DNA of 64,000 nucleotides from an uncultured Mycoplasmatota bacterium (GCA_947652325.1 CANTCQ010000008.1:1-64000), one strand, 5' to 3'; shown: positions 1 to 9,933, counted from the stretch's first letter. The notes: generated from the letters alone by a model not told the origin. Made by a program: numbers and translations.

Positions 1-514
1 CATCTTCATGGTATTTACTTATGTCTTTTCCTCGATAGGTATTTCTTCTTAAGGCTACTCCATTAGCTATTAAATCTTCTTCTTTTAAATTAGGATTACT
101 TGTAAACGCAAGTAAACATCTTTCACCATTTTGAAACCCAGCTAAAGTTAAATTCCATGTAATATAATCCCATGAGCCTTGTCCTGTTCCATTGCACTTT
201 ACTTCTATATCATATAAACCCTTTTCAGGTATTTTATTTACAGTTTGCCCATCAACAGTTACTGCCATCTTTACATCATAACGAAAATCTCCTATTCGTC
301 CTTGTAACACATCGAAATTTTGTTTTTCTTCATATAAAGCATAACTTCTATATATGATTATTCCTACAATCACAAACATTATGGCAATTATAGAAAAAAC
401 TATTCTTTTTTTCTCTTTTTTCTTTTTTGAAAACTTCTCTAATTTTGAATTTTCTTTATTTAATAAACTGTTTTTCAACTTGTTTTTTATAATAGGAAAA
501 AATTTATTTTTCAT
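1..514 (-). CDS. Partial secreted/anchored protein with N-terminal TM and 'SYALYE' motif (TasA/SipW-substrate-like); runs off left edge
   Basis: Read from the reverse complement: MKNKFFPIIKNKLKNSLLNKENSKLEKFSKKKKEKKRIVFSIIAIMFVIVGIIIYRSYALYEEKQNFDVLQGRIGDFRYDVKMAVTVDGQ...; open to position 1. Absent from the ORF track, presumably because it has no stop in the window. Confidence 0.7.
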   Translation of the reverse strand, partial: MKNKFFPIIKNKLKNSLLNKENSKLEKFSKKKKEKKRIVFSIIAIMFVIVGIIIYRSYALYEEKQNFDVLQGRIGDFRYDVKMAVTVDGQTVNKIPEKGLYDIEVKCNGTGQGSWDYITWNLTLAGFQNGERCLLAFTSNPNLKEEDLIANGVALRRNTYRGKDISKYHED

Positions 515-609
515 TTTACTACCTTCCTTCTATTTTCTATACCATATTTTACCAAATTGTAAAAATAAAGTCCATTTTTTTCTTTTTTCTTTTCGTTTCA
601 CCAATAAGC

Positions 610-1284
610 TTATTTTTTGTTTCTATAAATTTCATTTTTGCTGAACATACAGCCACAATACTCTTGACGATATAAATCATACTTTTTAGACAACTCAATA
701 CTTTTTTTATACCCCTCTTTTTTCTTAAAATCTGAAACCAAAAACGATATTTTTTGTGAATTTTTACTTTGATTATAAATTTCTTCTATTTTTAAACCAA
801 TTGTATTAATCATTTGTGCATTTTTATAAGGACTAACAGTAAGTGTGGTCCCAAAATAATCAAAATGATTTTCTAATGCCTTTTCCATGGTCTTTTGAAG
901 TCGCAAGTAATAGCACTTATGACATCTTGCCCCTCCTTCTACTTCTTTTTCTAATCCTTTTGCTATTTCTCGGAATCTTTCATTTTCATAATCTATATCT
1001 ATAAAACCTATGCTAGCATCATATTCTTTGAGAAAGCGAATTTGCTCTTTTTTTCGCTTTTCATATTCTTCTATCGGCTCAATATTTGGATTGTAATACA
1101 AAATCGTGATTTCAAAATAATCTTTTAGTCTAGAAATAACAGCTGTTGAACAAGGTCCACAACAACTGTGTAACAGTATGGTTTTCTTATTTGTAAAATG
1201 TTCAAGTTCTTTTTCCATACAATAATTGTAGTTAATTTTCATATTTGTTTTTTGTATTTTCTCTATATTTTTTTCTTTTTTCAT
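610..1284 (-). CDS. queH: Epoxyqueuosine reductase QueH (DUF208)
   Basis: LLHSCCGPCS, ARCHKCYYLRL, GTTLTVSPYKN and YCGC motifs typical of QueH. Confidence 0.9.
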   Translation of the reverse strand: MKKEKNIEKIQKTNMKINYNYCMEKELEHFTNKKTILLHSCCGPCSTAVISRLKDYFEITILYYNPNIEPIEEYEKRKKEQIRFLKEYDASIGFIDIDYENERFREIAKGLEKEVEGGARCHKCYYLRLQKTMEKALENHFDYFGTTLTVSPYKNAQMINTIGLKIEEIYNQSKNSQKISFLVSDFKKKEGYKKSIELSKKYDLYRQEYCGCMFSKNEIYRNKK

Positions 1285-1294
1285 CCAAATCCTC

Positions 1295-2020
1295 TTAGGC
1301 TTCTTTCAAATGAAAATAAACATTTCCATTATCAGAATCAAGTTCTAAAATTCCTTTTTCTGTTTGGGGAAGCGCTGAATAAGTAGCAGCATACATATCC
1401 AGTCTATCCATATTTATCAAATTAATATACACTAGATTTCCATCATTCATACGAAGCAAAAACCTTGTATCATCAATAATAATATCTCCACTTTTACTAG
1501 GAGAATATTCAATTTCACTAATGAGAGATAAAGAAGAAAGTTCTACTTTTGAAAGTTCTTGAATAAGTCTCTCATAAAAGGAGTCAGGCACTAAATTAAC
1601 AAGAAAAGGAACTCCTAAAAAATCCCCCTCTGCGGTTTCTTTTCCATTTGATAAAACATAGCTACCATTACTTCGATTATAAAACAAAACTTTTGCTTCT
1701 TTTATGGCAATTGTTACTTTTCCAACCAAACTTTTTTTAACTGTAACTTCTTCAACCAAATCCAATGTAGAAATCGCTTTTTTTAAAGTATTAGAGCTAT
1801 ACTTCATTATTTTAGGATAATTTTTTATGTTGGCTGCTAAGATAATATCATTATCACTAAGAATCGTATTTCCTGTAATATAAATATTTCGAATAGGTAA
1901 ATTCTTTATATAAAAAAAAGCAAAGAAAAAAATTCCAAATACTCCGAAAAAAACAAAAAAGGATTTCCATTTAATATGCCATTTCTTCTTAATCTTTTTA
2001 TTCTTTTGCATCTTTTTCAC
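1295..2020 (-). CDS. divIB: Cell division protein DivIB/FtsQ (POTRA)
   Basis: Basic N-terminus, one TM, POTRA-like 'IRNIYITGNTILSDNDIILAANI...VEEVTVKKSLVGKVTIAIKEAKVLFY'; located after murG as in dcw clusters. Confidence 0.88.
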   Translation of the reverse strand: MKKMQKNKKIKKKWHIKWKSFFVFFGVFGIFFFAFFYIKNLPIRNIYITGNTILSDNDIILAANIKNYPKIMKYSSNTLKKAISTLDLVEEVTVKKSLVGKVTIAIKEAKVLFYNRSNGSYVLSNGKETAEGDFLGVPFLVNLVPDSFYERLIQELSKVELSSLSLISEIEYSPSKSGDIIIDDTRFLLRMNDGNLVYINLINMDRLDMYAATYSALPQTEKGILELDSDNGNVYFHLKEA

Positions 2021-2047
2021 CTAATTAAATTATACCAAAAAAAAGAA

Positions 2048-3139
2048 CTATTTACTAGTTCCAATCAATTCTTTTATGGTCTTATAAATAGTATCAGTTG
2101 GATTAATTTGTTTATAAAGAACCATGTTTTTCTTTAAAGATATTATTTTATCTTCTTTGTAAAGCAAAGTTTGTATTTTCTCTGCTAAAATCTCTTTCGT
2201 TATTTCTTTTTCCTCTAAAACTTCTATAATTTTTTTATCCTCTAATTCTTTTGCATTAAAAAATTGATGGTTATTTGCAACATTTGGACTTGGTATTATA
2301 ATACTTGGTTTTTCAAGACCAATTATTTCAAATAAAGTTCCTGCTCCTGCTCTTGAAATTACCAAATCACTACTCGCCATTATACTAGGAAGATTTTCAA
2401 AGTAAGGGATAATTTTAATTCCTTTTTTATTAATAATCTTCTTTTCAAATTCATGAATATGAACATTACTTCCCGTTATATACAAAATTTCATACTCTTT
2501 ATGAAAATCACTATTTAAAAAAGCAAGCATCTTATCGTTCAAAGAAGAACTTCCTAAACTCCCTGCAACATAAAGCACTAATTTTTTAGAAGCATTAAAT
2601 CCAAGTTTAGTTTTATCATATTTTATGGTTTTTAATGCTCCATTTAAAGCAGGATGTCCCGTATACACAATCTTTTTTGATTTTTTTAAATAAGGGATAG
2701 AACTTTTGAAAGTTACTCCAACTGCATCTGCATAACGGCTCACTAAATAATTAACTTTTCCAGGACGACTATTTTGTTCATGAACAAAAGTTTTAATTTT
2801 CAATTTCTTAGCTGTTTTTATAACAGGATACGTTACATATCCACCAACACCAATTACAACATCGGGTTTAAAATCTTTCATTATTTTCATGCATTTTTTT
2901 AATGCTTTTCGAATTAAGAAGACATTTTTTATATCTCGTTTAATATCTTTAGTAAAACCATAAATTTCTAAATATTCATAAGGAATTCCTTTTTTAGGTA
3001 TAATATCCTTTTCCATTCGATTGTGGGTTCCAATATACAAAACTTGCAAATTCTTTTCTCTTTTTTTAAACTCCTCTATTATGGATAATGCAGGATAAAT
3101 ATGTCCCCCGCTTCCTCCAGCCGATACAATTATATTCAT
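2048..3139 (-). CDS. murG: UDP-N-acetylglucosamine--undecaprenyl-PP-MurNAc-pentapeptide GlcNAc transferase
   Basis: SAGGSGGHIYPALSI start, VIGVGGYVTYP, HEQNSRPGKVN, SRAGAGTLFEI motifs. Confidence 0.97.
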   Translation of the reverse strand: MNIIVSAGGSGGHIYPALSIIEEFKKREKNLQVLYIGTHNRMEKDIIPKKGIPYEYLEIYGFTKDIKRDIKNVFLIRKALKKCMKIMKDFKPDVVIGVGGYVTYPVIKTAKKLKIKTFVHEQNSRPGKVNYLVSRYADAVGVTFKSSIPYLKKSKKIVYTGHPALNGALKTIKYDKTKLGFNASKKLVLYVAGSLGSSSLNDKMLAFLNSDFHKEYEILYITGSNVHIHEFEKKIINKKGIKIIPYFENLPSIMASSDLVISRAGAGTLFEIIGLEKPSIIIPSPNVANNHQFFNAKELEDKKIIEVLEEKEITKEILAEKIQTLLYKEDKIISLKKNMVLYKQINPTDTIYKTIKELIGTSK

Positions 3140-3159
3140 ATCATCACCTTACCTTATTA

Positions 3160-3189
3160 TACTACAAAATAAACTTTATCCAAAAAAAA
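3160..3189 (-). promoter_or_regulatory. Candidate promoter upstream of murG (TTGGAT-N16-TATAAT)
   Basis: Reverse complement of the intergenic region reads TTGGATAAAGTTTATTTTGTAGTATAATAAGGTAAGGTGATGATATG. Confidence 0.45.
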
Positions 3190-3210
3190 TGTAAAATAAG
3201 ATTTCATTTT

Positions 3211-4299
3211 TTAATGTCTATGTCGACTCACATTTAAAATAATTCCAATTGATGCCATACTTACAAGTAAACTACTTCCTCCATAACTTAAAAATGGTAA
3301 AGTAACTCCTGTAACAGGAATAATTCCCACAACCACCATTAAATTTAAAAGTGCTTGGATAATAATTCCAAAGGAAAGACCAAAAGAAAGATATTTAGAA
3401 AATAATTCACTTTGTTTAAAAGAGACATTTAAAGCCCGATAAAAAAGAAAGAAAAAAATACTTGTTATAATTAAAACTCCTAAAAATCCAAATTCTTCAC
3501 TAATAATAGAAAAAATAAAATCGGTTTGAGGTTCTGGAAGATAAAAATGTTTTTGGCGAGATTTCATAAAACCTTGTCCTAACAATCCTCCTGGTCCAAT
3601 GGCATATAAACTTTGAATAATTTGAAAACCACTTCCCAAAGGGTCAGTCCACGGATTTAAAAAAGATACAATACGTGCCATTCGATAAGGCGCTATAATA
3701 ATTAAACCAACAATTCCTATCAGACCCACTAAACCAATTTTCACAAAAAATGAAATTTTTACGCCTGATATAAAAATCATTACAATTAAAGTTAGCACAA
3801 TAACCATTGCGGTTCCAAAATCAGGTTCCAACATAATAAGACCAAAAAAAATCATAATAACACTTAATATAGGTAAAACTCCTTTTTTGATGTCACGCAT
3901 ATTTTTGGGATTATTTGCTAAATACTTAGCAACATAAATAATAAGACCAATTTTAGCAAATTCAGAAGGTTGAATACCAAATCCTCCTAATCCAAACCAA
4001 CTTCTACTTCCGTTACGAATAGTCCCTATTCCTGGAATTAATACTAATAAGAGAAGCAAAAAGCAAATAAATAATAGGGTATTTGCTTTTTCATAATAAA
4101 TATGATAATCCACTTTTGATAAAAACAACATAACAAAAATACCAACAATGAAAAATAACCCTTGTGCTTTTATAAATTTATAGGGGTCTGAAAACTTATA
4201 CTCTGCCCAAATGCTACTAGCAGAATAAATCATAATAATACCAAATAATGCGATAAAAAGAACAGCCAAAAATAACTTATAATCCATTTTATTTTTCAT
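3211..4299 (-). CDS. ftsW: Lipid II polymerase FtsW/SpoVE (SEDS)
   Basis: Multi-TM; QPSEFAKIGLI, FLPEPQTDFIFSIISEEFGF-type motif, PFLSYGGSSLL. Confidence 0.96.
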   Translation of the reverse strand: MKNKMDYKLFLAVLFIALFGIIMIYSASSIWAEYKFSDPYKFIKAQGLFFIVGIFVMLFLSKVDYHIYYEKANTLLFICFLLLLLVLIPGIGTIRNGSRSWFGLGGFGIQPSEFAKIGLIIYVAKYLANNPKNMRDIKKGVLPILSVIMIFFGLIMLEPDFGTAMVIVLTLIVMIFISGVKISFFVKIGLVGLIGIVGLIIIAPYRMARIVSFLNPWTDPLGSGFQIIQSLYAIGPGGLLGQGFMKSRQKHFYLPEPQTDFIFSIISEEFGFLGVLIITSIFFFLFYRALNVSFKQSELFSKYLSFGLSFGIIIQALLNLMVVVGIIPVTGVTLPFLSYGGSSLLVSMASIGIILNVSRHRH

Positions 4300-4334
4300 A
4301 CAGTGACCTCATTACATTTTATGAAGTATAAAAA

Positions 4335-4356
4335 AAAAAAGTAGTAAAAACTACTA
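4335..4356 (-). terminator. Candidate intrinsic terminator/attenuator immediately upstream of ftsW
   Basis: Minus strand AGTAGT-TTTT-ACTACT followed by a long T run, then the ftsW RBS/start. Confidence 0.5.
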
Positions 4357-4671
4357 ATTATATAAACCTTTTATACATCCTGGGTATCTTTTTTCAATTT
4401 TTTTTTAGATAAGAAAGACCAATTTTCCCTTTCAAATTATATTAATAAAAAAAATGTCTATCTTTTTAATTTAAAAAATAGTCTAATAATTGTTCAAAAG
4501 CAGTAATGGTTATGACAACATTTTAAATATTAATAACATGTTTTCTATTATAAGAAAGATTATAATTAGTAGCCAATAAGAACCAGAAAAAATATTTGAT
4601 AAATAAGCCACTACTTAATCTTTTACCGCCTGACATAAATTTTTTCAAATATTTATAAAAATACTTTTTTT

Positions 4672-5856
4672 TCAAAAATTTTTATCCAATAAAAAATCAA
4701 ATATAGAAACACATTGAATAGAATATGCTGACAAATCATAATAATCAAAAGAAATAACATATTTTGAAGTATCATTTATTCGATTAAATTTGTTTACGAT
4801 TCTCATAATCTCTGCTGTTGTTATTGAATAACAACATTCTATATACTTTGTCTTATCTTCTTTTTTTACCACAAATGAAAAGTATTCCTTTCCATTTTTT
4901 CCTAAAAAAATTGTATACCCTCTAAATAGAAGTTCTCGATAAACTAAATTTTCAAAACAGATAGAGAATTCTTTTTTCCAATTGGTTTTCACTTTTTTTA
5001 TACCCAAATCAGTTACATAAAACTTTCCTAAAGTTTTTAATTTAGTATTATTTTGAATATCCAAACGTTCTATTTTATGAAGAAGAAAAGAGTCGCACAA
5101 AGCATTTAAATATTTGTATAGAGTATCTGTAGCAACTTTACAATTTTCTCTCTCTAAATATTGTAATATGCCAGTAGCAGAAAAAGATTTTCCTTCTGTT
5201 TCTATAATGTATTGCATAACTTTATTTAACGAAAAAACATCCATTACCTTTAAAGAAGAAATCACCATATTTAAAAGAATTGCATCCACCATATCTAATA
5301 AATCATTTTTTCTTTTAGCCTCATCTAAATTTAAAAACTGTTCTGGCATGCTTCCCCACTCTAATATTTGAAATAATAAATTTTTGTAGTTTTTCTTACT
5401 TGCCTTTTTTAAATCAATAATTTCTAAAAAAGAAAGAGGAAGTATTTCAAGAGAAATAAAGTTCACTTTGTATTTTGTTAAAAATGTATTTGAAAGTCCT
5501 GAACTGCTAATAAAAAGATTAAATTGTTTGGAAGAATGAAGAAAAAAAATGGCTTCTTCAAAGTTCTTTACTTTTTGCACTTCATCTAAAAATATATAAT
5601 ATATTTCATTATCTTTCACTATGTTTTTTATGTAATTAATTAAGTTTGTTGCTTCTTTCAACTCTTCGTAAAAAAAAGAGTCAAAATCTAAAAATAAAAT
5701 ATGTTCTTTCTCTACTCCTTCATCTTCTAATTCTTCTATAATTTGTTTTAATAAAGTCGTTTTTCCACATCTTCGAAGCCCATATAGCATTTTAATATTA
5801 TGATTATCAAAATAAACTTTTCTTAAAGTTTCTAAATAGTATTCTCTTTTATACAT
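4672..5856 (-). CDS. AAA_14/DUF4143-type ATP-binding protein
   Basis: YGLRRCGKTTLLKQI Walker A, YYIFLDEVQKVKNFEEAI Walker B, C-terminal 'YVTDLGIKK...FENLVYRELLFRGY' typical of DUF4143 ATPases. ATG preferred over upstream GTG because of RBS spacing. Confidence 0.88.
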   Translation of the reverse strand: MYKREYYLETLRKVYFDNHNIKMLYGLRRCGKTTLLKQIIEELEDEGVEKEHILFLDFDSFFYEELKEATNLINYIKNIVKDNEIYYIFLDEVQKVKNFEEAIFFLHSSKQFNLFISSSGLSNTFLTKYKVNFISLEILPLSFLEIIDLKKASKKNYKNLLFQILEWGSMPEQFLNLDEAKRKNDLLDMVDAILLNMVISSLKVMDVFSLNKVMQYIIETEGKSFSATGILQYLERENCKVATDTLYKYLNALCDSFLLHKIERLDIQNNTKLKTLGKFYVTDLGIKKVKTNWKKEFSICFENLVYRELLFRGYTIFLGKNGKEYFSFVVKKEDKTKYIECCYSITTAEIMRIVNKFNRINDTSKYVISFDYYDLSAYSIQCVSIFDFLLDKNF

Positions 5857-6169
5857 AATTTTCACCGAGGCTTACTATATCAAATTTTTTCTTTTTTTTA
5901 AAGTTTTTTTGATATATTAGAAAAATTGGTCGTTATTCTTGCTTTTACCTCCACTAATTTATAAAATTTTATTTTACTATTTTTTATCTCTTTTATTTCA
6001 TGAATAGTTAAATCTATATATAACCTTAACTATTCCTTCTTTAGTTTGACTACTTCTATAATTTGATTTCCACCTAATTTTTTTATTGCTACATACTTAT
6101 TTTTTTCCATCTCATGTTTTTTGTTTTAATAAACAAAAAATTTACTTTTTTAAATTTTACGATATAAAA

Positions 6170-6211
6170 AAGAATTGTTTACTAAGATTTTAAATGTAAT
6201 TCACAATTCTT
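6170..6211 (-). terminator. Candidate intrinsic terminator downstream of mraY
   Basis: 9-bp arms aagaattgt/acaattctt with a T run on the minus strand. Confidence 0.55.
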
Positions 6212-6246
6212 TTTATTTTAACATAAATATTAAAAATATTTTCAAC

Positions 6247-7239
6247 TTAAATCCAGACACCATAAGTTATTGCTGCCATAGCAAGTAAAAAACCAATAAC
6301 CCAAAAAAATTTTACAATATCGGTTTCTGACCAACCGATTTGCTCAAAATGATGATGAAGTGGGGCCATCTTAAATATCTTTTTATGAAATTTGCGTATT
6401 GCAATAATTTGTATAAAACTAGAAATCGTTTCTACTACGAAAATACCACCTACTAACACTAAAGAAAGTTCATGTCTAGAAACAATAGCAACCGTTGCTA
6501 AAGCTCCCCCTAAAGCAAGACTTCCTAAATCTCCCATAATAATTTTAGCTGGATGCGTATTATAAAGCAAAAAGCCAAGTAAACTGCCTACAAGTAGAAA
6601 ACAAAAGATTGCTACTTCTTCATATCCTTGCATCCACCCTGTATTCCACGTAATGATTCCAAAAGCTAAGAATGCTATAGCAGATAAACCGCCTGCCAAA
6701 CCATCAAGTCCATCTGTAATATTAACAGCATTACTTGTTCCTACTAAAACAAATAAAATAAAAATTCCAAAAAGCCATCCCATATGAATATTAACACCAA
6801 TAGAAGTTATCCATAAAACAGGTTCTCCGCCATTTTTCATAAACACATAGAAAAAAACAAGTGCTATTGCCATTTGTAATAAAAATTTAGTTGTAATACT
6901 AATTCCTTTGTTATTTTTATAATGAATTTTTAAATAATCATCAATAAAGCCTAAAAACGCATAAGCAACAAATACAAAAAGTAAAATAAATAAGTTATGA
7001 TTCATTATAATACTGCCACGAATGTAAAGTAAAAAAATAGAAACCAATACAGGAACAATAAAAATGAATCCACCCATTGTTGGAATACCATTTTTTTTAA
7101 TATGTCGTTCTCCTAAAGTGGTACTCACACTTTGTCCAATTTTTTTTCCTTTTGCAAAACGAACAAAAAAGAACCCGAATACCATGGAAATAACAAACCC
7201 TAACATAATAGCCATAGCTGCTTTTGCTAATATCAACAT
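6247..7239 (-). CDS. mraY: Phospho-N-acetylmuramoyl-pentapeptide transferase
   Basis: PTMGGFIFI, GFIDDYLKI, NAVNITDGLDGLAGG, MGDLGSLALGG, APLHHHFEQIGWSE. Confidence 0.98.
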   Translation of the reverse strand: MLILAKAAMAIMLGFVISMVFGFFFVRFAKGKKIGQSVSTTLGERHIKKNGIPTMGGFIFIVPVLVSIFLLYIRGSIIMNHNLFILLFVFVAYAFLGFIDDYLKIHYKNNKGISITTKFLLQMAIALVFFYVFMKNGGEPVLWITSIGVNIHMGWLFGIFILFVLVGTSNAVNITDGLDGLAGGLSAIAFLAFGIITWNTGWMQGYEEVAIFCFLLVGSLLGFLLYNTHPAKIIMGDLGSLALGGALATVAIVSRHELSLVLVGGIFVVETISSFIQIIAIRKFHKKIFKMAPLHHHFEQIGWSETDIVKFFWVIGFLLAMAAITYGVWI

Positions 7240-7312
7240 GACATTTCACCTCGTAATCAAAATTATACAACAAATATAGAAAAACTTTTTTAGTACTCGT
7301 GAAAGTTTTACG

Positions 7313-9220
7313 TTAAGTAGACAATAGTAAAGATACTTTACTTCCTTCCGGAACATAATAATTTCCCTCTGGACTTTGATATGTAACTTGCGCTCCTGTT
7401 CCACTGGTCAAAACTTGAAATCCTTTAAGCGCTTTTTTTGCTTCCTCTAAATTCATGCCTGTAACATCGGGAAGTAATACATACTTTGTATCTAACCAAG
7501 TATATTCTCTTGGCATACCTTCATTTGTTTTTGGAAAATCATATAAATCAATAGCTGCTTTAAAAATATTTTTGGCAATGGGAGCGGATACAACTCCTCC
7601 ATATTGTGTAATGCCTTTTGGGTTATCAATCGCTACATACACCACAAGCTCAGGGTCATCCGTAGGCATAAATCCCATAAAAGAAACAATATAGTTTCCT
7701 ACCATGTAAACTCCATTATTTACTTTTTGGGCTGTTCCTGTTTTACCTCCTACACGGTAATTTTCAATATAAGCGTTTTTACCACTTCCGTTTGCCACAA
7801 CACTTTCAAGAGCATATCGAACCATTTTACTCGTCTCTTCACTAATTACCCTTACTCCCTCATCTGCGGTATTTAATTTTATCACACTATTGGTTTCTGG
7901 CTCTGTCATTTTTTGAACTATATAAGGTGTGTGCAAAATTCCTCCATTTACAGCAGCAGAAACAGCTCTTACTTGTTGAATAGGTGTTACACTAATTCCT
8001 TGTCCAAAACTTGTCGTTGCTAGTTCAACTGGCCCCATTTTATCAAGAGAAAATAAGATTCCGTTTGCTTCTCCATTTAAATCTATTCCTGTCTTTTTTC
8101 CAAAACCAAAATTATGAATGTAATTAAGAAGTCTATCTGCACCTAATTTTTGCCCCATGACTACAAAACCAGGGTTACAAGAATTTTCAACTACTTGAAG
8201 CATCGTCTCAGCTCCATGGCCTCCTGCTTTCCAACACTTAATACGAGCACCTTCCACAGTAATAGAACCTCCATCATAATAATTATCTTGAAATAAATTT
8301 ATAGTTTGTTCTTCTAAAGAAGCTGCAAGTGTTATGATTTTAAAAGTAGAACCAGGTTCATAAGTCATCCAAATCGGCAAGTTTCGATTGATAACTTCAA
8401 CAGAAGAAGTTTGATAACTATTTGGATTAAAATTTGGTCTTGATGCCATCGCCAAAATTTCTCCTGTTTTAGGATTCATGGCCAAAATCAAAGCTTGTTC
8501 GGGGTTGTATTTTGAAACTACATTATCAAGCTCATTTTCAACAGCAAGTTGTAAATCAATATCAATTGTTAAATCAATATTAATTCCATTTTGCGGTTCT
8601 TCATAAACTTCTGTAAGTTCCAAGCGGTTTCCCTTGCCATCTGAAAAATACTTAATCGCTCCACTTGCTCCCGTTAAATAAGAATCATAATTTAATTCTA
8701 TCCCTGACAATCCTTGATTATCAATTCCAACATACCCTAAAACATGAGATAAAATATTACCATAAGGATAATATCTTTTACTTTCCTTTACTAAGTATAC
8801 CCCATCATAACCTAAATTATTAATTTGCTCTGCCACATCATACGAAAGTTGCCTTCCCTCAGGATGTACACGTTCAATGGAAGTCTTTTTAGAAATATGT
8901 CGGTACATTTCTTCATAACTTACACTTAAAATTTCTGCAAGTTTTGTTGCAACTTCTTCCTTATTCACAATTTGATTTGGAATTACAACCAAAGATGTCG
9001 TTGTAATATTAGTCGCCAAAACTTTGCCGTTTCTATCTCTTATTTCGCCTCTATCTGCTGTAATAGGAAGCTTTCGACTCCATAGCGATTCTGCTAAAGA
9101 ATTCAGTTTGTTATACTTAAATACTTGAATATAAAATACCCGCCCAATAATAATAAGCAAAAAAAGAACGACTACTAGTAAAACTACGCGCATACGAATA
9201 TGAATATGATTAAAAAACAT
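7313..9220 (-). CDS. Class B penicillin-binding protein with C-terminal PASTA (SpoVD/PBP2-like)
   Basis: RGEIRDRNGKVLA, EPGSTFKIITLA (SxxK), SCN, KTGTAQ, PASTA 'LLPDVTGMNLEEAKKALKG'; adjacent to mraY. Confidence 0.93.
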   Translation of the reverse strand: MFFNHIHIRMRVVLLVVVLFLLIIIGRVFYIQVFKYNKLNSLAESLWSRKLPITADRGEIRDRNGKVLATNITTTSLVVIPNQIVNKEEVATKLAEILSVSYEEMYRHISKKTSIERVHPEGRQLSYDVAEQINNLGYDGVYLVKESKRYYPYGNILSHVLGYVGIDNQGLSGIELNYDSYLTGASGAIKYFSDGKGNRLELTEVYEEPQNGINIDLTIDIDLQLAVENELDNVVSKYNPEQALILAMNPKTGEILAMASRPNFNPNSYQTSSVEVINRNLPIWMTYEPGSTFKIITLAASLEEQTINLFQDNYYDGGSITVEGARIKCWKAGGHGAETMLQVVENSCNPGFVVMGQKLGADRLLNYIHNFGFGKKTGIDLNGEANGILFSLDKMGPVELATTSFGQGISVTPIQQVRAVSAAVNGGILHTPYIVQKMTEPETNSVIKLNTADEGVRVISEETSKMVRYALESVVANGSGKNAYIENYRVGGKTGTAQKVNNGVYMVGNYIVSFMGFMPTDDPELVVYVAIDNPKGITQYGGVVSAPIAKNIFKAAIDLYDFPKTNEGMPREYTWLDTKYVLLPDVTGMNLEEAKKALKGFQVLTSGTGAQVTYQSPEGNYYVPEGSKVSLLLST

Positions 9221-9264
9221 AATGGTCTCCTTTTTAAAAATATATTAAAAAGGAAAAAAAAAAG

Positions 9265-9282
9265 AAGTACAAAAAAGTACTT
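9265..9282 (-). terminator. Candidate intrinsic terminator after hsp20
   Basis: Minus strand AAGTAC-TTTTTT-GTACTT followed by a T-rich run. Confidence 0.5.
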
Positions 9283-9290
9283 TTTTCAAT

Positions 9291-9707
9291 TTAATCTTCT
9301 ATTTCAATATATTGTTTTTCCTGACTTACTCTCTCTTCCGCTTTTGGAATATCAATTTTCAAAATGCCATTGCGAAAATTAGCTTTGATATCTTCTTTGG
9401 TAATGCCATCTCCAACATAAAAACTCCTAGAACAAGTGCCTGTGTAACGTTCTTTTCGTACAAATTTTCCTTTTTCTTGTTCTTCTTTTGTTGTATTTGT
9501 ACTAGCATTAATCGTTAAATATCCTTCTTCTATACTCATCTTAATATTTTCTTTTTCATATCCAGGCAAATCAATAGCAATGACATACTTATCACGCAAC
9601 TCTTCAATATCTGTTTTCATCACTTTGCTTTCATGATTATGGAAAAATATATCTCCAAATGCATCATCCCATAAATCAAAATCATTTTTTCTTGGTATCA
9701 TCATCAT
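9291..9707 (-). CDS. Small heat-shock protein Hsp20/IbpA family
   Basis: Alpha-crystallin-like 'YVIAIDLPGYEKENIKMSIEEGYLTINA...GTCSRSFYVGDGITKEDIKANFRNGILKIDIPK'; RBS AAAGGAAG places start near 9707, not 9761. Confidence 0.92.
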   Translation of the reverse strand: MMMIPRKNDFDLWDDAFGDIFFHNHESKVMKTDIEELRDKYVIAIDLPGYEKENIKMSIEEGYLTINASTNTTKEEQEKGKFVRKERYTGTCSRSFYVGDGITKEDIKANFRNGILKIDIPKAEERVSQEKQYIEIED

Positions 9708-9804
9708 ATAAAATGCTTCCTTTCTAATAGGTTTTGTTACTATTTTGTGTAACAATAGCATTTATATGTAAAAAATACAAAATTATTTTTTGATTTTATA
9801 AGTT

Positions 9805-9933
9805 TTAATTGTTATGTTTTTTCTCTTCCATTTGAATTTGTTCTTCTAATCTTGCACATTTTCCAGATACAACACAAAAAGAATACAAAAATAAAAATAA
9901 AAACGCGATAAAACAAGTACATAAGAATTTCAT
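9805..9933 (-). CDS. Small membrane peptide, 42 aa
   Basis: MKFLCTCFIAFLFLFLYSFCVVSGKCARLEEQIQMEEKKHNN* with RBS AGGAAGTG; below the ORF-track length cutoff. Confidence 0.5.
   Translation of the reverse strand: MKFLCTCFIAFLFLFLYSFCVVSGKCARLEEQIQMEEKKHNN

Noticed and set aside
172-644. Plus-strand ORFs 172..357 and 354..644
   Set aside because: Antisense to the left-edge secreted protein and the queH 3' region; composition (F/L/I-rich) typical of shadow ORFs in AT-rich DNA.
7455-7876. Overlapping plus-strand ORFs within the PBP gene
   Set aside because: Antisense to a strongly conserved PBP; no RBS or recognisable family.
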